A stretch of 64,000 bases of DNA from Ectocarpus siliculosus (Eukaryota > Sar > Phaeophyceae > Ectocarpales > Ectocarpaceae): contig FN649759.1 of NCBI GenBank assembly GCA_000310025.1, forward strand, positions 640,964 through 704,963, written 5' to 3'. The notes beneath the pieces were generated by a model. It was not told where the DNA came from. It did no database searches and worked only from the letters and a program-made list of their open reading frames with translations. Both the position numbers and the translations under genes were made by a program. Below are positions 11,071 to 22,757 of this stretch, piece by piece. Numbering within the stretch: the first letter of the stretch is position 1; each line of letters starts with the position of its first letter.

Positions 11071-13756
11071 CCTGGCTTCAATCTACACAGCAGTGTGGGT
11101 GATTGAAGCAATTGAAGCCTTACCAGGTATTTGTTTTTTTTCAGGGCTTCGACAAGATACAAGGAAGGATAGAATCATGCGCGCGAGTGCAATGGTGTAT
11201 TATTGCTGGGTGATTTTTTGCACATTATTTTTATTTACACTTGTTTTTTTTACTTTGCCGCCTCGCGTTTCGGGTGGGAACGATGGGCTGGCTCAGAACA
11301 GATTGTTGACTCTTGCGCTTACAGCGGTGCAAGATAAATTTCACTCGCTCGCGATAGGCCGGGTTATCTATCCCGTGTGTGGCAATGTTCACGATCCCCC
11401 GGCTTTGATGAGAAGCCTCCTCGTGTTGCTTGATGGCTCGGCTTCCCTCCTGACCGTTGCAGGTTTCGCGCATGGCATGCCAATGTATATGTGAGAATCG
11501 GTTCTTCTGTGCGTTAGTTAGTCCTCTCCAGGTCGCTGCATTGCCACGCACTTGCTGTGAGCGTTGAGAAAACCAGCGCTCATTTCCATTTTCACGTGGT
11601 GGACGTTTTTGTTCGTTTGGTTTCACGTGTGCACTACTTCTCCGCGGCACGTGTTCTGAGGTCCAGCCCACTAACAGGCCCGGTTTGGTCCACGGCATGG
11701 CTTCCTTCCCGGCTTCCCTCGTGACCGTCACACATTGCCACTCATGTATGTACCGATGATGTGTGCAGGGTCTCTGTCTACCCACTCTCGCCCGCGCATG
11801 TCCACCCTACTCTTCTCCCGGTCTCCTCGCCCGTTTCTATTTCGGCCTTCCACCGAGAGATAATACAATAGACACACAACGGTGTTCATAACGATCTTCT
11901 TTGCGTCTGTCTGTACCTGACGGACGGATTCATTCCTCCCCTTGACAAAAACTGTTGCGTTCGTTGCTGTTGTGATCATATCGATCGTTGTCGCCGTAGC
12001 CTTCACATGTAAACCTCGTGCCGGAATTCGCTCGGTAGGTTCAAAGATCTCATACCGGTCCAAATGACGCAGGCGCCTTACTCGTTACCGGCCCAACGGG
12101 AACGTACATCGAAACCATCAATGACAAAGAGGCGCGAAGTTACAGAAAAATCGCCACAAAAAACGCGATAAGTCGAATACAAGACACATTAAAAAGACGA
12201 TCGATCGAACATCTTCAATCAAGGCATTAAGAGATACGACGGAGGAGGTCTAGGCCGGGCTGCTATATCCACCACAGGGGTTGCACCGGTCACGTCGTTG
12301 CCCACGCATCCTTCAAGATGAAATGGGCAAACGGTCAAGACATCGGCAATATCTGAACGTTCCGCATTGAAAGGCATACAAGTCACTGGCTACCTCCCAC
12401 GCCCAAACTGTGCGGGAAATTTTCCACGTCCGGTTCTCGCCAGCCAGGGTCACCCACGTCGTACACAGACACATCTACGAGCCAAATACGCATGCGTACA
12501 AATCGGGAAAAATGACAGACACAAATGCGCGGGGAAACGTGTACATATGCATGTATGTGCACAATCAAGCGTGCCATCCCCAAACGCGAGTCCAGCTCTG
12601 CAGAGGCTGAGCCTTTCTGCTGGATAAGAACCTTCAAACCGGCGCTTGCCAACCTTTGTGGGACCGGTGGAACTCAATGTTTTCATGCCGCTCAACCAAC
12701 CCAATCAGACAAAGTGTAAACACCCATATACTCCTCAGTTTGTGCCTCGCATTGAATGCCAAACGCAGAACAAGACTAAATAGGTATGGTTTCCAATCTA
12801 CCCACCACATTGTTCTTCCCCCAAGTCCCCATCAAGCTCGACTTAAATGGGCGATCGATGTGGTACGTACATGTTTTCGTGAAGCTACATACAAACAAGA
12901 TCAGAGAGGGATCGATCTCTCTTAACCTATCACCCACCATTATCATCGCACACCACTACCGTATGGGCATGACGTCAACAATTTGTTTTTGGATATTGAA
13001 CCTACGACAACGGAAAGCGTACCTACCAGTGCCGATGTCAACCCGTGATCGCCCACACTCCCCGTGCTCCTCCATCATCACTCAGTATTGCCTACGCTGT
13101 TTGGAGGGGCGCCAGGTGGTGAGAACAAAGACCTCCGAAGCCTTCGCCTCAACGTGCCGGCCTCTCTCTCTCGTGCATTTCGAGAAATCGGCCGTTGAAT
13201 TTCGATCGGGCGGGCACCCCTGCGAGAACTACGCTCATGGTACGCGTATCAAGCAACTATGGCTGCATGAAAAGGCCCACACCTTGCACTAACAACACTT
13301 GCTGTCGGTAATTCGAGCCTACTGGGGGGTCGTAGAGGCGCCAATGGTCTCACATGCTGCACAGGCGCCGATGCTGGACTCACATCTTGCACAGGAGGTG
13401 CCGATGGCCTCAGATCGTGCACAGGCCCCAACCGTGTCACGAAAATGACGTTGTGTGCTGTTGAGAAACTCGCGCTCGAGCTGGCGGCCGACCCTGCCGA
13501 TTCCCCACTCGCACTCGCAACACATTTTGTAGATGCAACACCCACAGTAACACGAGGATATCGCAGATATACTAAACCCGATGAGAGCCCCGCTGCCGGA
13601 GCTCGCATCGTCGTCGGCCAAACCCCCGTTCTCGTCGAGAGTCACGTAGATATACAGTAGGTCTGCAATATTGGCGTTGATTGGGGTCGGGGGGCGGGCG
13701 GGCGGGTGGCGGCATGCTTGCCGCCGTGAATCGGTGAGCTTGACAAGGGATTGGGC

Positions 13757-13918
13757 AATTTCAACGTGACATACGCGTTTGTGACACATGCGTTTGATGT
13801 TTGAACTGCGAGTAACAGGGAGGAAGTAATTGGTAGAATTTCAACGTGACATACGCGTTTGTGACACATGCGTTTGATGTTTGAACTGCGAGTAACAGGA
13901 AGGAAGGAATTGGTAGAA
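13757..13918. repeat. Two tandem copies of an 80-base unit
   Basis: The unit beginning tttcaacgtgacatacgcg recurs exactly 80 bases later (tcaacgtgac at 13761 and again at 13841). The copies differ at only a few positions near their ends, for example gggaggaagtaat against ggaaggaaggaat, so the duplication is recent. No coding frame is preserved across it. Confidence 0.9.
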
Positions 13919-14264
13919 CATGCGACATACAGAGCGTTGCAAAGGTCACACCTCACAATTTTCACCGGAGGAAGGACTGCTGCTCAGCTGGAAAAACTAA
14001 CAGTCTTAAAAAAAAAAACATATTGAGCCAACCTCAAGCGAAGATCTTGCGGAGCCACAATGCTTCGGCTCCGCCACCGTTTCACCGTTGTACACAAATC
14101 AGTAACGTTCAAGCGTTTTACGGGGTATGCCATGGGCAGTGCCGATGTCCGTCCCGGTTCGAAAGCAATGCAGGCGATCCCAAGACTGAGATATGCTGCG
14201 ATGTTCGCCGATGAAGGAAATCAATCACTTGGTACGTTCGTAAGTGCTTAGGGCCTCGTCGGCA

Positions 14265-14525
14265 GAGCATGCCAAACGCAAGCACGGGCGTTAACTCCCC
14301 ACACTCCTCAGCAGCATCATTGGTTCTCTTGAGAATAGTTCGGTAGTAAATTTTACCGGAAGTTGGAAAAGTTATCTGGGGCGGAAAAGCTCTTGAACCA
14401 ACCTCAAGCAAGGACGTTGCCGGCAACTGTGTTCTTTCTGCGCCAAACGCACCAAACACAGGCAAGGTAGAAACTCCCCGAACTCCTCATCGATACTTTT
14501 GGTTCCCTTGAGTATCGTATGGAAA
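14265..14525. repeat. Diverged direct duplication
   Basis: A segment of about 70 bases around 14268-14340 (ccaaacgcaagcac, then actccccacactcctca, then ggttctcttgag) is found again in altered form at about 14450-14520 (ccaaacacaggcaa, then actccccgaactcctca, then ggttcccttgag). A motif caacctcaagc(g/a)a also occurs at 14031 and 14400. This suggests an older repeat with a period near 180 bases. Confidence 0.6.
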
Positions 14526-14818
14526 TTCACCTGAAACGTTGTATGCCATCCAAAGAAATCGAACAGTACATACCAGAACAACAGCAAGCAGGTACATGTG
14601 AAAGCTGACGTTAGATAAACTATTCACCAACAGAGGCATGGTATGTGTGAGCACCACCGTTGGTTAATAGTGTATTCACTGGGGGGGGGGGACTTGAGGA
14701 GTACCCGAGCTGCGCTTTGCAGTTTTGGGAAGCGTATGATTGGAGTGGTTTGAAAGGCGCCGCTCCTTCTTCGTACTACCCTCCATTTCAGGGGAGATGT
14801 CCCACTGTGGAGTTGCTT

Positions 14819-14948
14819 CCCCCTCCTGGAGTGTTGATGTGATGCACATCTCAACTGTTTTCCGTTCAGTTTCTCTTACCGCCCCCCCTCCTGGAGTGTT
14901 TCCGTGATGCGCATCTCAACTGAGTTTTCCATTCAGTTTCTCTTACCG
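14819..14948. repeat. Two tandem copies of a 65-base unit
   Basis: Each unit runs from cccctcctggagtgtt through gtgatgc(a/g)catctcaactg to ttcagtttctcttaccg. The second copy differs by a few substitutions and small insertions. No function is apparent. Confidence 0.85.
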
Positions 14949-15033
14949 TCCGCCTGCTTTGGCTCCTCATGATGTGTATCGGATTGTGCTTTCGAACCGT
15001 GTCGCAGTTTGTCGGACAGATATGGCTTCTTGT

Positions 15034-15552
15034 TCAGTCAATCATCTCACCTCGCGAATGCCCACCCATTCTCCGCAGGGAAGGTCGGCGTCGATCCTGA
15101 CGGCTGTTGCCGTGGGGGACTGGCTGCAGAAACACCTCCAGTTCTTCGCCCGAGTTTTCGTTCAAGAACCTGTAAGGAGTCCAAGACGAGTGCCGCACTT
15201 GTCCCACCAACCCAATGACCTGAGGGACAAAATCTCTTTCGTCGACGTCGGTGACCGAGTGCAGGGTGGAAACTATCACGTCGAAGCCTACCTCGACGGG
15301 CGAAAAGGCTTCTCGCCCACCGTGGTTCGTCGTCGATACCGAACTGAAAGGCGCCAACAGCATCAACAGGGACCGTGGGGCAGGGAAAGAAGGTACCATA
15401 AATATTATTATTGTAGGTTGACATGCCTGGGTGAAGCAAAGATGATGCAGAATCCCGTTTTCGCGAAACAAAGGAGTTATACTGGTGAGCTACATGCTCC
15501 ACTAGCCTTACATTGTGCGGTTTGCAGTACACCAGAGATGGGGGGGTGTTGA
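15034..15552. other. Unassigned segment open on both strands
   Basis: A plus-strand frame of 197 codons (14959-15552) and minus-strand frames (15034-15471 and 15047-15784) overlap. On the plus strand, ccgcag before 15080 and gtaagg after about 15170 could frame a short exon. On the minus strand the frame around VDERDFVPQVIGLVGQ looks protein-like in composition. I recognise no domain on either strand and cannot decide which, if any, is coding. An old transposon fragment is possible. Confidence 0.25.
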
Positions 15553-16879
15553 AACGCTTGTAGCGGTACTGTTGAGCCACAAAGCTATGTATGCCAATGA
15601 AATTAGGGGAAACGTCAGACAAACGAACGCCGCAGCACGGTACTTGTTTGCGCTTAACGTTCAAAGCAGGAACACCATGTGTCTTAACCCGCCTTCGTGT
15701 CTTAGAGGTGGTCCGTTCATAGGTGAGGTGGTTATATGTAGTGTGAGAGATCATACAGGATGCGTAGTGTAAAATGAGCGTCATAGTATCGGCGACACAT
15801 TGTTTGCAAAGACAGGCGAAACGATGTCAAGAGAGGCAGGTACCCATCGGCCAAGAGGAAGATCGGGTGTCTGTTTCCCGCCGACGGAACGACGAGTGGT
15901 CTGCGAGGGCGTTTGTCATCGGTATCAATCATGTTGATCATTTGTTGTGTTGTTATTGCTACCTTATGTAGCTTTCACGATGATTGACAAGAACGACCAT
16001 CATCACATGATGAATTCTCCTGGCACAAGATTGATGATGTGGTCCAAACGGTATTCAGCGTTATAAGTACAGCAGCAGGACTAACGAGCTGTCCGGAAGA
16101 GCTTCGTTGCCGACGGCATGTAGCCGTGTCAGCCCTGGTCTTGACACTAAGTGCTTTATCGTATGCATAGTGTTCAACTATGTAGACTAATTCCATGCGC
16201 TTCCCTCCCATGCGCGTTCGGAGGAACAGGAGGAAGCGCGTTTTACGCTCAGCGATGCCAATTCTCACACGAAAAAATGTGGACAACAACGAACCATTGG
16301 TATGTCGGATACCAAACCTCCGGCGGCTTATGGACTCGGGATACATATCTTGGAATCAATGTGGGTTCCAATGGGCTTGAGATCTGTGGAAGCTGTGAAC
16401 ACGGGTAAGGTTGTCAATCTTGGTTGAACGCTGGCTACCTCCATCCAGTAGCTGAGAGAATCACCAATTAATTGCCACCCCCGCCAACAATGCCAACGTT
16501 TACACCATGCTCGAGTGGACTGTGTAGCCCACAGTCTCCAAGACGAAGAAAGAAGGCGGCACTCACACACGTTGAGGCTATCAGACAACGTCCCTATCTA
16601 TCTGTTATCTGCTACAACCACTACACTACGTGGTGGTATTTGCGGCCTTTAGAGGGTAGAGATGCGGCGCAACCACGGACACAAGCATCTCGGAAATTTC
16701 CGCGGAAAAGCGGTCCCTGCTCGCCTCATCATTATATATGCATACCTATATTCCTTTTTGGAAATATCGTCCGCGTGCCCCCTATCTGACATCTGACCCC
16801 ACACCTTCAACCCTCTCAACCTCAGCACTTCTCCCGACAACACACCAGCAGCCGTATATCACCAGCCGTAGCAGTCAAA

Positions 16880-19300
16880 ATGGCGTGGACGAAGCAGACT
16901 TTCATCGACCCGCCTACGCTGAAGACCCCGTTGGCTCTTTTACTTTTCATCGTCAACATCTTCCTCCCAGGCAAGTCTGAGTCCGTTGCCTCTTTTGGCA
17001 CAAGTTATATATCACTGCTCTCTCATCGTCACGGCACTCGCCAACAGCAGTCCACTCGCGTTTTGGTGATCCCACCACAATGTTGATTACGTTTATGTTC
17101 TCCCGCTTTTTTCTCCCAAGTGTCAGCATGCGTTCACGCGGTGTGTGCATCGTTCTCCCGAAATTTTTGACAAGTGTGCCTGCTGAAGAGAGCCAGTAGC
17201 ATTGTCACGACGAAACGCGTGTGCACATGACCCCGTGTTCATGTGCATCACGAGGGCTATCTTATCGCATTCCTACCAACTAGGCGGCCACCACATCGGG
17301 GTTGAATGCAAGGCAAACGCTAGCCCGTCTGTCCCTCTTTCCGATTCGGGTGTCGTTGACAATTGCTGTGGATGCATGCATCACGTGCCACGAATCTTGT
17401 GTGTGACAAAAACAGCACGGCAACAACTGACTGCACCAGTAACCATTATATTAATAATTAAAAATAGTTTGCGGGTACGGAGGGTTATTTGCAGCTCTCG
17501 CTTGTGTGCCGCCAACACTCATGGCCCATACCTCGACTACTCATAGTCGCGGCCACTATCACATCGCACATTTCCCCGAACTCGGCGTATGTGGTTTCCC
17601 CGCTCTACAATACTCCCCGCTTTACAATGCAGTACTGGGCCCTCTGTTAGTGCCAGTATACACCCCCGGAGATTGTACTACCGGCACTACATATTCGAAA
17701 TAATGCCTGAATAGCGAATAGTGCCAAAACCGGCACTCTTCAGGGTCTGAAAATCCCTCAATAGTGCCGGTCGGACACTATTATTGAGGAGAAATGTGTG
17801 ATTTCAGAGTGGAGCGCTTACGATTTGCGGGGCCAACAGGGGCCTCATTGTTGAACGTAAATGGTGAGATCACGGCATGGGCGGCGCGGGGAGACTGTAC
17901 CACGATGGGAGTGGTTCCTACCCTGCCGAACACACAGATTTTGCTGTAGCAAGTTAACTGGACGGGGCACACATGTTGCGCCGTGTTGCTCTACCCGCCT
18001 CAGCACACGTACTGCAAACGGTTCGATTGAACCCTTCACATGAGTATCACGAAGAAAGGATGTGTCATACAAGTAGTTCACAGCTATTCAATGTTTTGTG
18101 GGCAACAAGGCCGTGGCACTGGCCTTACCCGGATCAAACCAATTCGCCCAACCTAAATAGCACTCCTCGACAGCGAAAGGGAGACACTCATGCACGCGAT
18201 GCATATTTGGCATGACGCAGTCTGTGAAGCTCGCTGTCGCCAAACACGCTTCCGCATTGATTCGCCGTGGAGGCGCCCGCCGCATCCCCCCTGGCAGACT
18301 TTCCTGTACCACGATATATATGTGGCACAGTATAGTAGTTCACCTTCCGCACATGACATGGTGCGCCTCTGCTTGGGTCTGCAGCAGCACACACCCTTTT
18401 TTCCGTGTGACGTATGTCTTCTATGTTGCTTTGTGTGTGTGCTTTTTTGTGCTCTTTGAAGTATCGACCGCGCTGCAAACATCACCGGCTAGCCAACAAC
18501 AGATGTAAGTAGTCTCAGTGCGGTTGAAAACACAAAATGCTTCTTAGGCCGCGATCTGGAACTCTGTGAGGGAGCGTCATGGGGGAGTTTATGCTACTCT
18601 ATCCGGATTGAAGACAGATACCGTAGTAACAACGAAAGAAGAAAACTGCACGTGATTTTGGACGCGCGTTCGTTTCGGCTTGATTTCTTCATCGTCCTAC
18701 CTCGCTGTCTGTTTTTCTTGCTTGTGTCGACCGCGCTATCCGGCGTACCAATGAAAAGACGTCAGTCTCAGTGCGGTGGAAAACACAAAATGCTTCTAAA
18801 TGCCACGATCTTGGACCCTGTGAACGTGCGTGCATGCGTCAGCCGGCACTAAATCAGCAGTTGGCACTATTCGACCGGCAATATAGAGGGCCCAGTACTG
18901 TACTCTGAATTGTTTAGTGCATTCACACTGCTCGTCCCAAACGTGCTGGCACCATTCCCCCGCAGCAGACGCTGAGTGTTTTTTTAGCGATGCCTATCCC
19001 GAACACCACCAACATCCGACTCTCTCTAACGCTGCTGCTCCTGCTGGAACAACAGGCGTAGGGACGATCATCGTCGGTGCTCTGTCGTGCAGCTGTGAGA
19101 CTCTCATAGTGGGCTTGCTGCAGCTCTTCACGTCCTGCATCATTGTCGGCTGGGTGTGGTCCATCTGGTGGGGGTGGGAACTCCTTGAGGTGTGTGGGAT
19201 TATTTTATTTTCTTGTGCAGCAGATCTAGAGGCATGGTGGGATTCGAGTGAAATAAGTCGGTGCATGGAGCACTATTTTACCATGCAGCGTCAGCGGTGA
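16880..19300 (+). CDS. Spec3/Stum-like small membrane protein, copy A (GC-AG intron)
   Basis: Two exons, 16880-16970 and 19056-19300, give about 111 residues. Exon 1 codes for a short polar start (TFIDPP) and a first membrane segment ending VNIFLPG. Exon 2 begins at the conserved Pro-Gly, continues GVGTIIVGAL, and holds a second hydrophobic stretch with GWVWSIWWGWEL, the signature of the Spec3/Stum family (Stum acts in Drosophila mechanosensory neurons; Spec3 is an ectodermal ciliary protein of sea urchin). The algal role is unknown. The donor is AG|GCAAGT, so this is a GC-AG intron; the other complete copy uses GTAAGG at the same place. The C-terminal tail after WELLE differs from the other copies, and a stop (tag at 19226) would fall early if a tiny 31-base intron were removed, so the tail is uncertain. 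The intron contains an inverted-repeat element. Confidence 0.75.
17630..18901. mobile_element. Candidate non-autonomous DNA transposon with terminal inverted repeats
   Basis: The sequence cagtactgggccctct at 17630-17645 returns as its exact reverse complement, agagggcccagtactg, at 18886-18901. The outer agtact is itself a palindrome and may be a target duplication, in which case the element proper is about 17637-18894 with ends GGGCCCTCT. Inside both ends the motif tagtgcc / ggcacta is repeated several times in both orientations (for example at 17648, 17689, 17708, 17762 and 18845, 18863), as is usual for subterminal transposase sites. No transposase was found. It sits wholly within the intron of Spec3/Stum-like copy A. 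Confidence 0.6.
18462..18825. repeat. Diverged direct duplication inside the candidate transposon
   Basis: The segment gtatcgaccgcgct ... tcagtgcggttgaaaacac ... aaaatgcttct at about 18462-18570 is repeated in altered form from about 18724 (gtgtcgaccgcgct ... tcagtgcggtggaaaacac ... aaaatgcttct). The two are about 260 bases apart. Confidence 0.75.
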
Positions 19301-22300
19301 CGAAGATTTGTTGAGCAATTGACTGCAAGAGCGAGCACAGCAGGCTTTACGTTGCACCTTCGAGAAGCAAAGCAACATATTTCAGAGTCTACACGGTAAA
19401 GCGAAGATTGCCCCTTCTCATTGCAGAGTACATAACACTGCCGGAGATAAGAAATGTCAATAGTCGGCGGAGGCTGAGTTTCATATCTCATCGTCACTGC
19501 CGAGCGCAGGTTGTTTGACAGAGTTTGGTCCATAGGTTCTACCACCGATTCTGTGTTATTTTATTTTTTATCGTGAAAATTTATAATTTTGGACCTCTGT
19601 TGACGTGTCAACGAACTACCAAAGTCGTTGCTGCGAGAGCCCGTTTCTGTAAATAACCCCCCCTCCGAGCATTCTGCTCTTTTAACTCCTGTAGTTCGCA
19701 CCAACAATAATGACTCTGACCTTTCTGCTGTTTGCCCCCAATTTCACCCGATATATAGGTGTCGAGACAGGCAAAGGGCGTCAAGATGCCTTCCGATAGC
19801 AACGTCGGGGAGGATGGTTTGCTGTAATCTGATTGGCTGGTTCGTCTTGTTTTCTGGGGATGGGACGCGCTATAGCTTCGGATAAGCGCCTTTGCAGGTG
19901 CTGGACAGCAGGCCGATGAAGTTTTGCCGAAGCCGTATGACGGTAAAAAATACGAAATATGCGTGTACCAGTACATAGCCTTGTGGGTTTTCTCATTTGC
20001 CGAGTCAACGGCGACTGTTCCTCAAGTGTGTTCGGTTGGTTCCCTCCGGACCATTTCTATGTTTGCCATCGTCATTCATGTGCACAGCTGCAACACACAC
20101 CGGCGGAACGGAACACTTTAAGGTTGTCCTCGGAACCGTTTTCTCGAGCTACGTTGTTGCGGTCGGGAGGGAATAGCCAAAGTAAAGTCTCGGGAGTTAT
20201 TAGTTGATAATTACATAGTACTTAATTTTGCGGGGTTCCCTCAGCCCTCGAGCTTTTGGCAGGGCCTTTGTTCGTAAGGGGACAAGAAAGCTTGCCAACG
20301 TTCGTCACACTGTTAATATATGACATTTTTTATTGCTGTACTGTAACGTTCTTTTACCTTTCATAGTGTTGGCACTGTTTTTTTTTCGTCCTTTTTTTGG
20401 TGGTGGTGGTGTGCGCATGACAACAGAAGGTTGCTTTGCAGAGCGTGATTCGTCGAGAAGTCCACCGCGATCCTGCGTGAAAGAATCGTATGCATGGAGA
20501 AATCTGTCTCACGGTCGCTGAACACTGTTTGGTGTGTCCAATACGTTTACGGTACTGCACCTAAGATCGTAGGCATACCATGCCATATTTCTTTGCCACA
20601 GAAATTACGTGTGGCTCATTCCAACAGGGCCGCACATGGCGTTGACGTGAAGGTCATGCTCGCAGCCTAAGCGTGTTCCGGTGTTCAACTGTTGATGACG
20701 TTGGCTGTATATCATACGTGAATCAAACTCTCGCGTGAACCAATTTTGATGACGGTTTGATGTCTCACGGCTGGAGGGGAAAATGATTTTTGTGAAGGAT
20801 TCCTGCGGAGGAACTGGTTTATGAAAGGGCCTCATTTCCCGTCAGGTCTAGGTACATTTCCGAAATCGGGCTACAGTTGTTGAGAAAAGTAGCGACGGCA
20901 GGGCGTACCCTGCACTTTTTGTGCCGCAGCGGGGTTGAAGTGGGCGCTGACCAATGATATGGGTTCATTTCACGCTGCTGAACACAATGTATCCAGCTGA
21001 GTCGCTTTCCGACCAGGGTATACCCTGCTGTGTCGTTTGCCCTTGGTGAAGGGTATCAAGATCCAAGTTTGCTGGTGGGCGAGAAAGATTTTTGTATTCC
21101 CTTTTATCATCCTTCGGTGTTTGTTTCGTGTAGTGTGTTCGGGTCCATTTTCGAGCGAAGATTGCCTGAGAAGCGGTGATGTGCTGACCATTTCTCAGCA
21201 GTTTGTTGTGATCAACACATGTATGCTATGCGATATTCTATGCTTCGTCCTCGACGGCCGACAGTGCTTCCTCCGGAAGTTAAAAATATAGTGGTTCGTT
21301 GGCCCACCAAAAATCAATGACTTGGGTATTGTGGCTACTGGCGAGACTCATCGACGCGCTCGCCGCCGCCTTCTTGGCCAAGATGGCGTTCCGTTGTGCT
21401 CTTGCACTGGTCGATTTATCGTCGGCAAAAACTGCTCCAGAAGCCCTTCTTGAACCGCTTTTGATGGCTGCAGAATGTTGCAAGAAAAGTTAAAAAAGTT
21501 TTGGAACCTTTCTTGCAACTTTCCTAATGTACGCTCAGTATGGGCGCAAGAAGTAAAAGTTGCGCAAAAAGTGTTGAAACAGTTTCTCGGGAGAAAAAAG
21601 TTGCAATCTGGCGGAAAAGGTCTGCAACTTTGTTCGCTACGAAGGTGTCGAAGAAAAGTTGCGCGGCGCAACTACCGCCCACACACGTAGACCCTCTCCA
21701 GCTTCGATCGTGGGAAGGCTGTGATCACCGATATCTCGACGAATACTTAACGAGTGGCCTCATAAATGGTATCTGGAAGGAGGTGATGGCATGGGCTGTT
21801 GGGCAATGCCAAGGTTTGGGGCCGTGAGGTGCCGAATGCGCCGGGAAAAAAAAGTTTGTGCTGTGCACGACCGTCAACGGCCGCGAGCGGTTATTATAGT
21901 TCAAGTTCGGTGTTTTTTTACCGCTGCAGGTTTGGTTATCCACCGATAACTTTCCGAAGGAGGAAGCAACATCAATAGGAAGGCCACTCGGCGGGAAGTA
22001 CCTCTCTGCTCCATCTGTTATGCCCAGAGTTTGGTTGGTGCCGTGGGGTATCGTGCACGTCGGGAAAAACGTTTTGGTTGACCCTCAAGTACCCACGTCA
22101 GAGAGCGATTGGTTCAAGTTTGCAGGGATTGTGTGCGCATGGTTTGGTTTTCCAGCGATAGATTTCCGAAGGAGGAAGCAACAGCAACAGCAATGCCACT
22201 CCGAGGGAGCTATAATAGCTCTACCCGGCATCTTTCTGGGACCAGGTTAGATTTCTTGGGGTATCGTGAGCGTGGAGCAAAAAAGGTTGCAACTACCCTC

Positions 22301-22757
22301 TCCCGCACGGTCTGACCGTTTTTTTCGCGGTGCGATATGAAAGGCGTGTGCCTTCTTGTCGCCGTTGCTAAAAAAAAAATCACGCCTCCGCGTTCCGCCA
22401 GCCCCGTGCACAAAACTCTCATCGTCCCATCATGAGCGTGCACCAAAAGTGTACTGACAAAAGTTCCCGATCGATGTTGCAGAAAACGTTTGCAACGTAT
22501 TTCGCAACATTCTCCATCCATAAAAAGCGGTGTTAACCCCAAAGAAAGCTTTTCCGCAGAAAATTTCGTATCGCCACGAATTCTCCCCTGGAAACTCATC
22601 AAGCTTTGATCGAAAGCACGATGAAACACCACAAGCTGCAGCCGAACAACACCGTTGCGCCTGCCTTCTCCTGTCCATTACATCACGCCGCCGTTTGGTT
22701 CTGAGCTTAACGAGTCGCCGACGTCTGTCTCCTGCACAAACGGCAGACGTACAGACA
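19301..22757. other. Intergenic region, no gene supported
   Basis: Open frames are short and overlap on both strands. A diverged direct duplication is visible: ttccgaaggaggaagcaaca followed by a ggccactc-like block occurs at about 21952 and 22165, and ggtatcgtg(c/a) follows at 22048 and 22260, giving a period of roughly 210 bases. The words gcaactttt and gttgcaa recur often between 21470 and 21660. I see no RNA gene. Confidence 0.5.

Larger units (their letters stand above)
11071..16879. other. Intergenic region with several small duplications, no gene supported
   Basis: Nothing in this stretch matches a family I know. It contains three local duplications listed separately (13757-13918, 14265-14525, 14819-14948) and one segment with long open frames on both strands (15034-15552). 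Remaining open frames are short and overlap one another. Confidence 0.5.

Noticed and set aside
13757-13918. Repeat that might suggest a CRISPR-like array
   Set aside because: Only two copies, no spacers, and a eukaryotic context.
19190-19220. Possible 31-base intron at the end of Spec3/Stum-like copy A
   Set aside because: Too short for a normal spliceosomal intron here; read-through to 19300 is simpler, though the tail stays uncertain.
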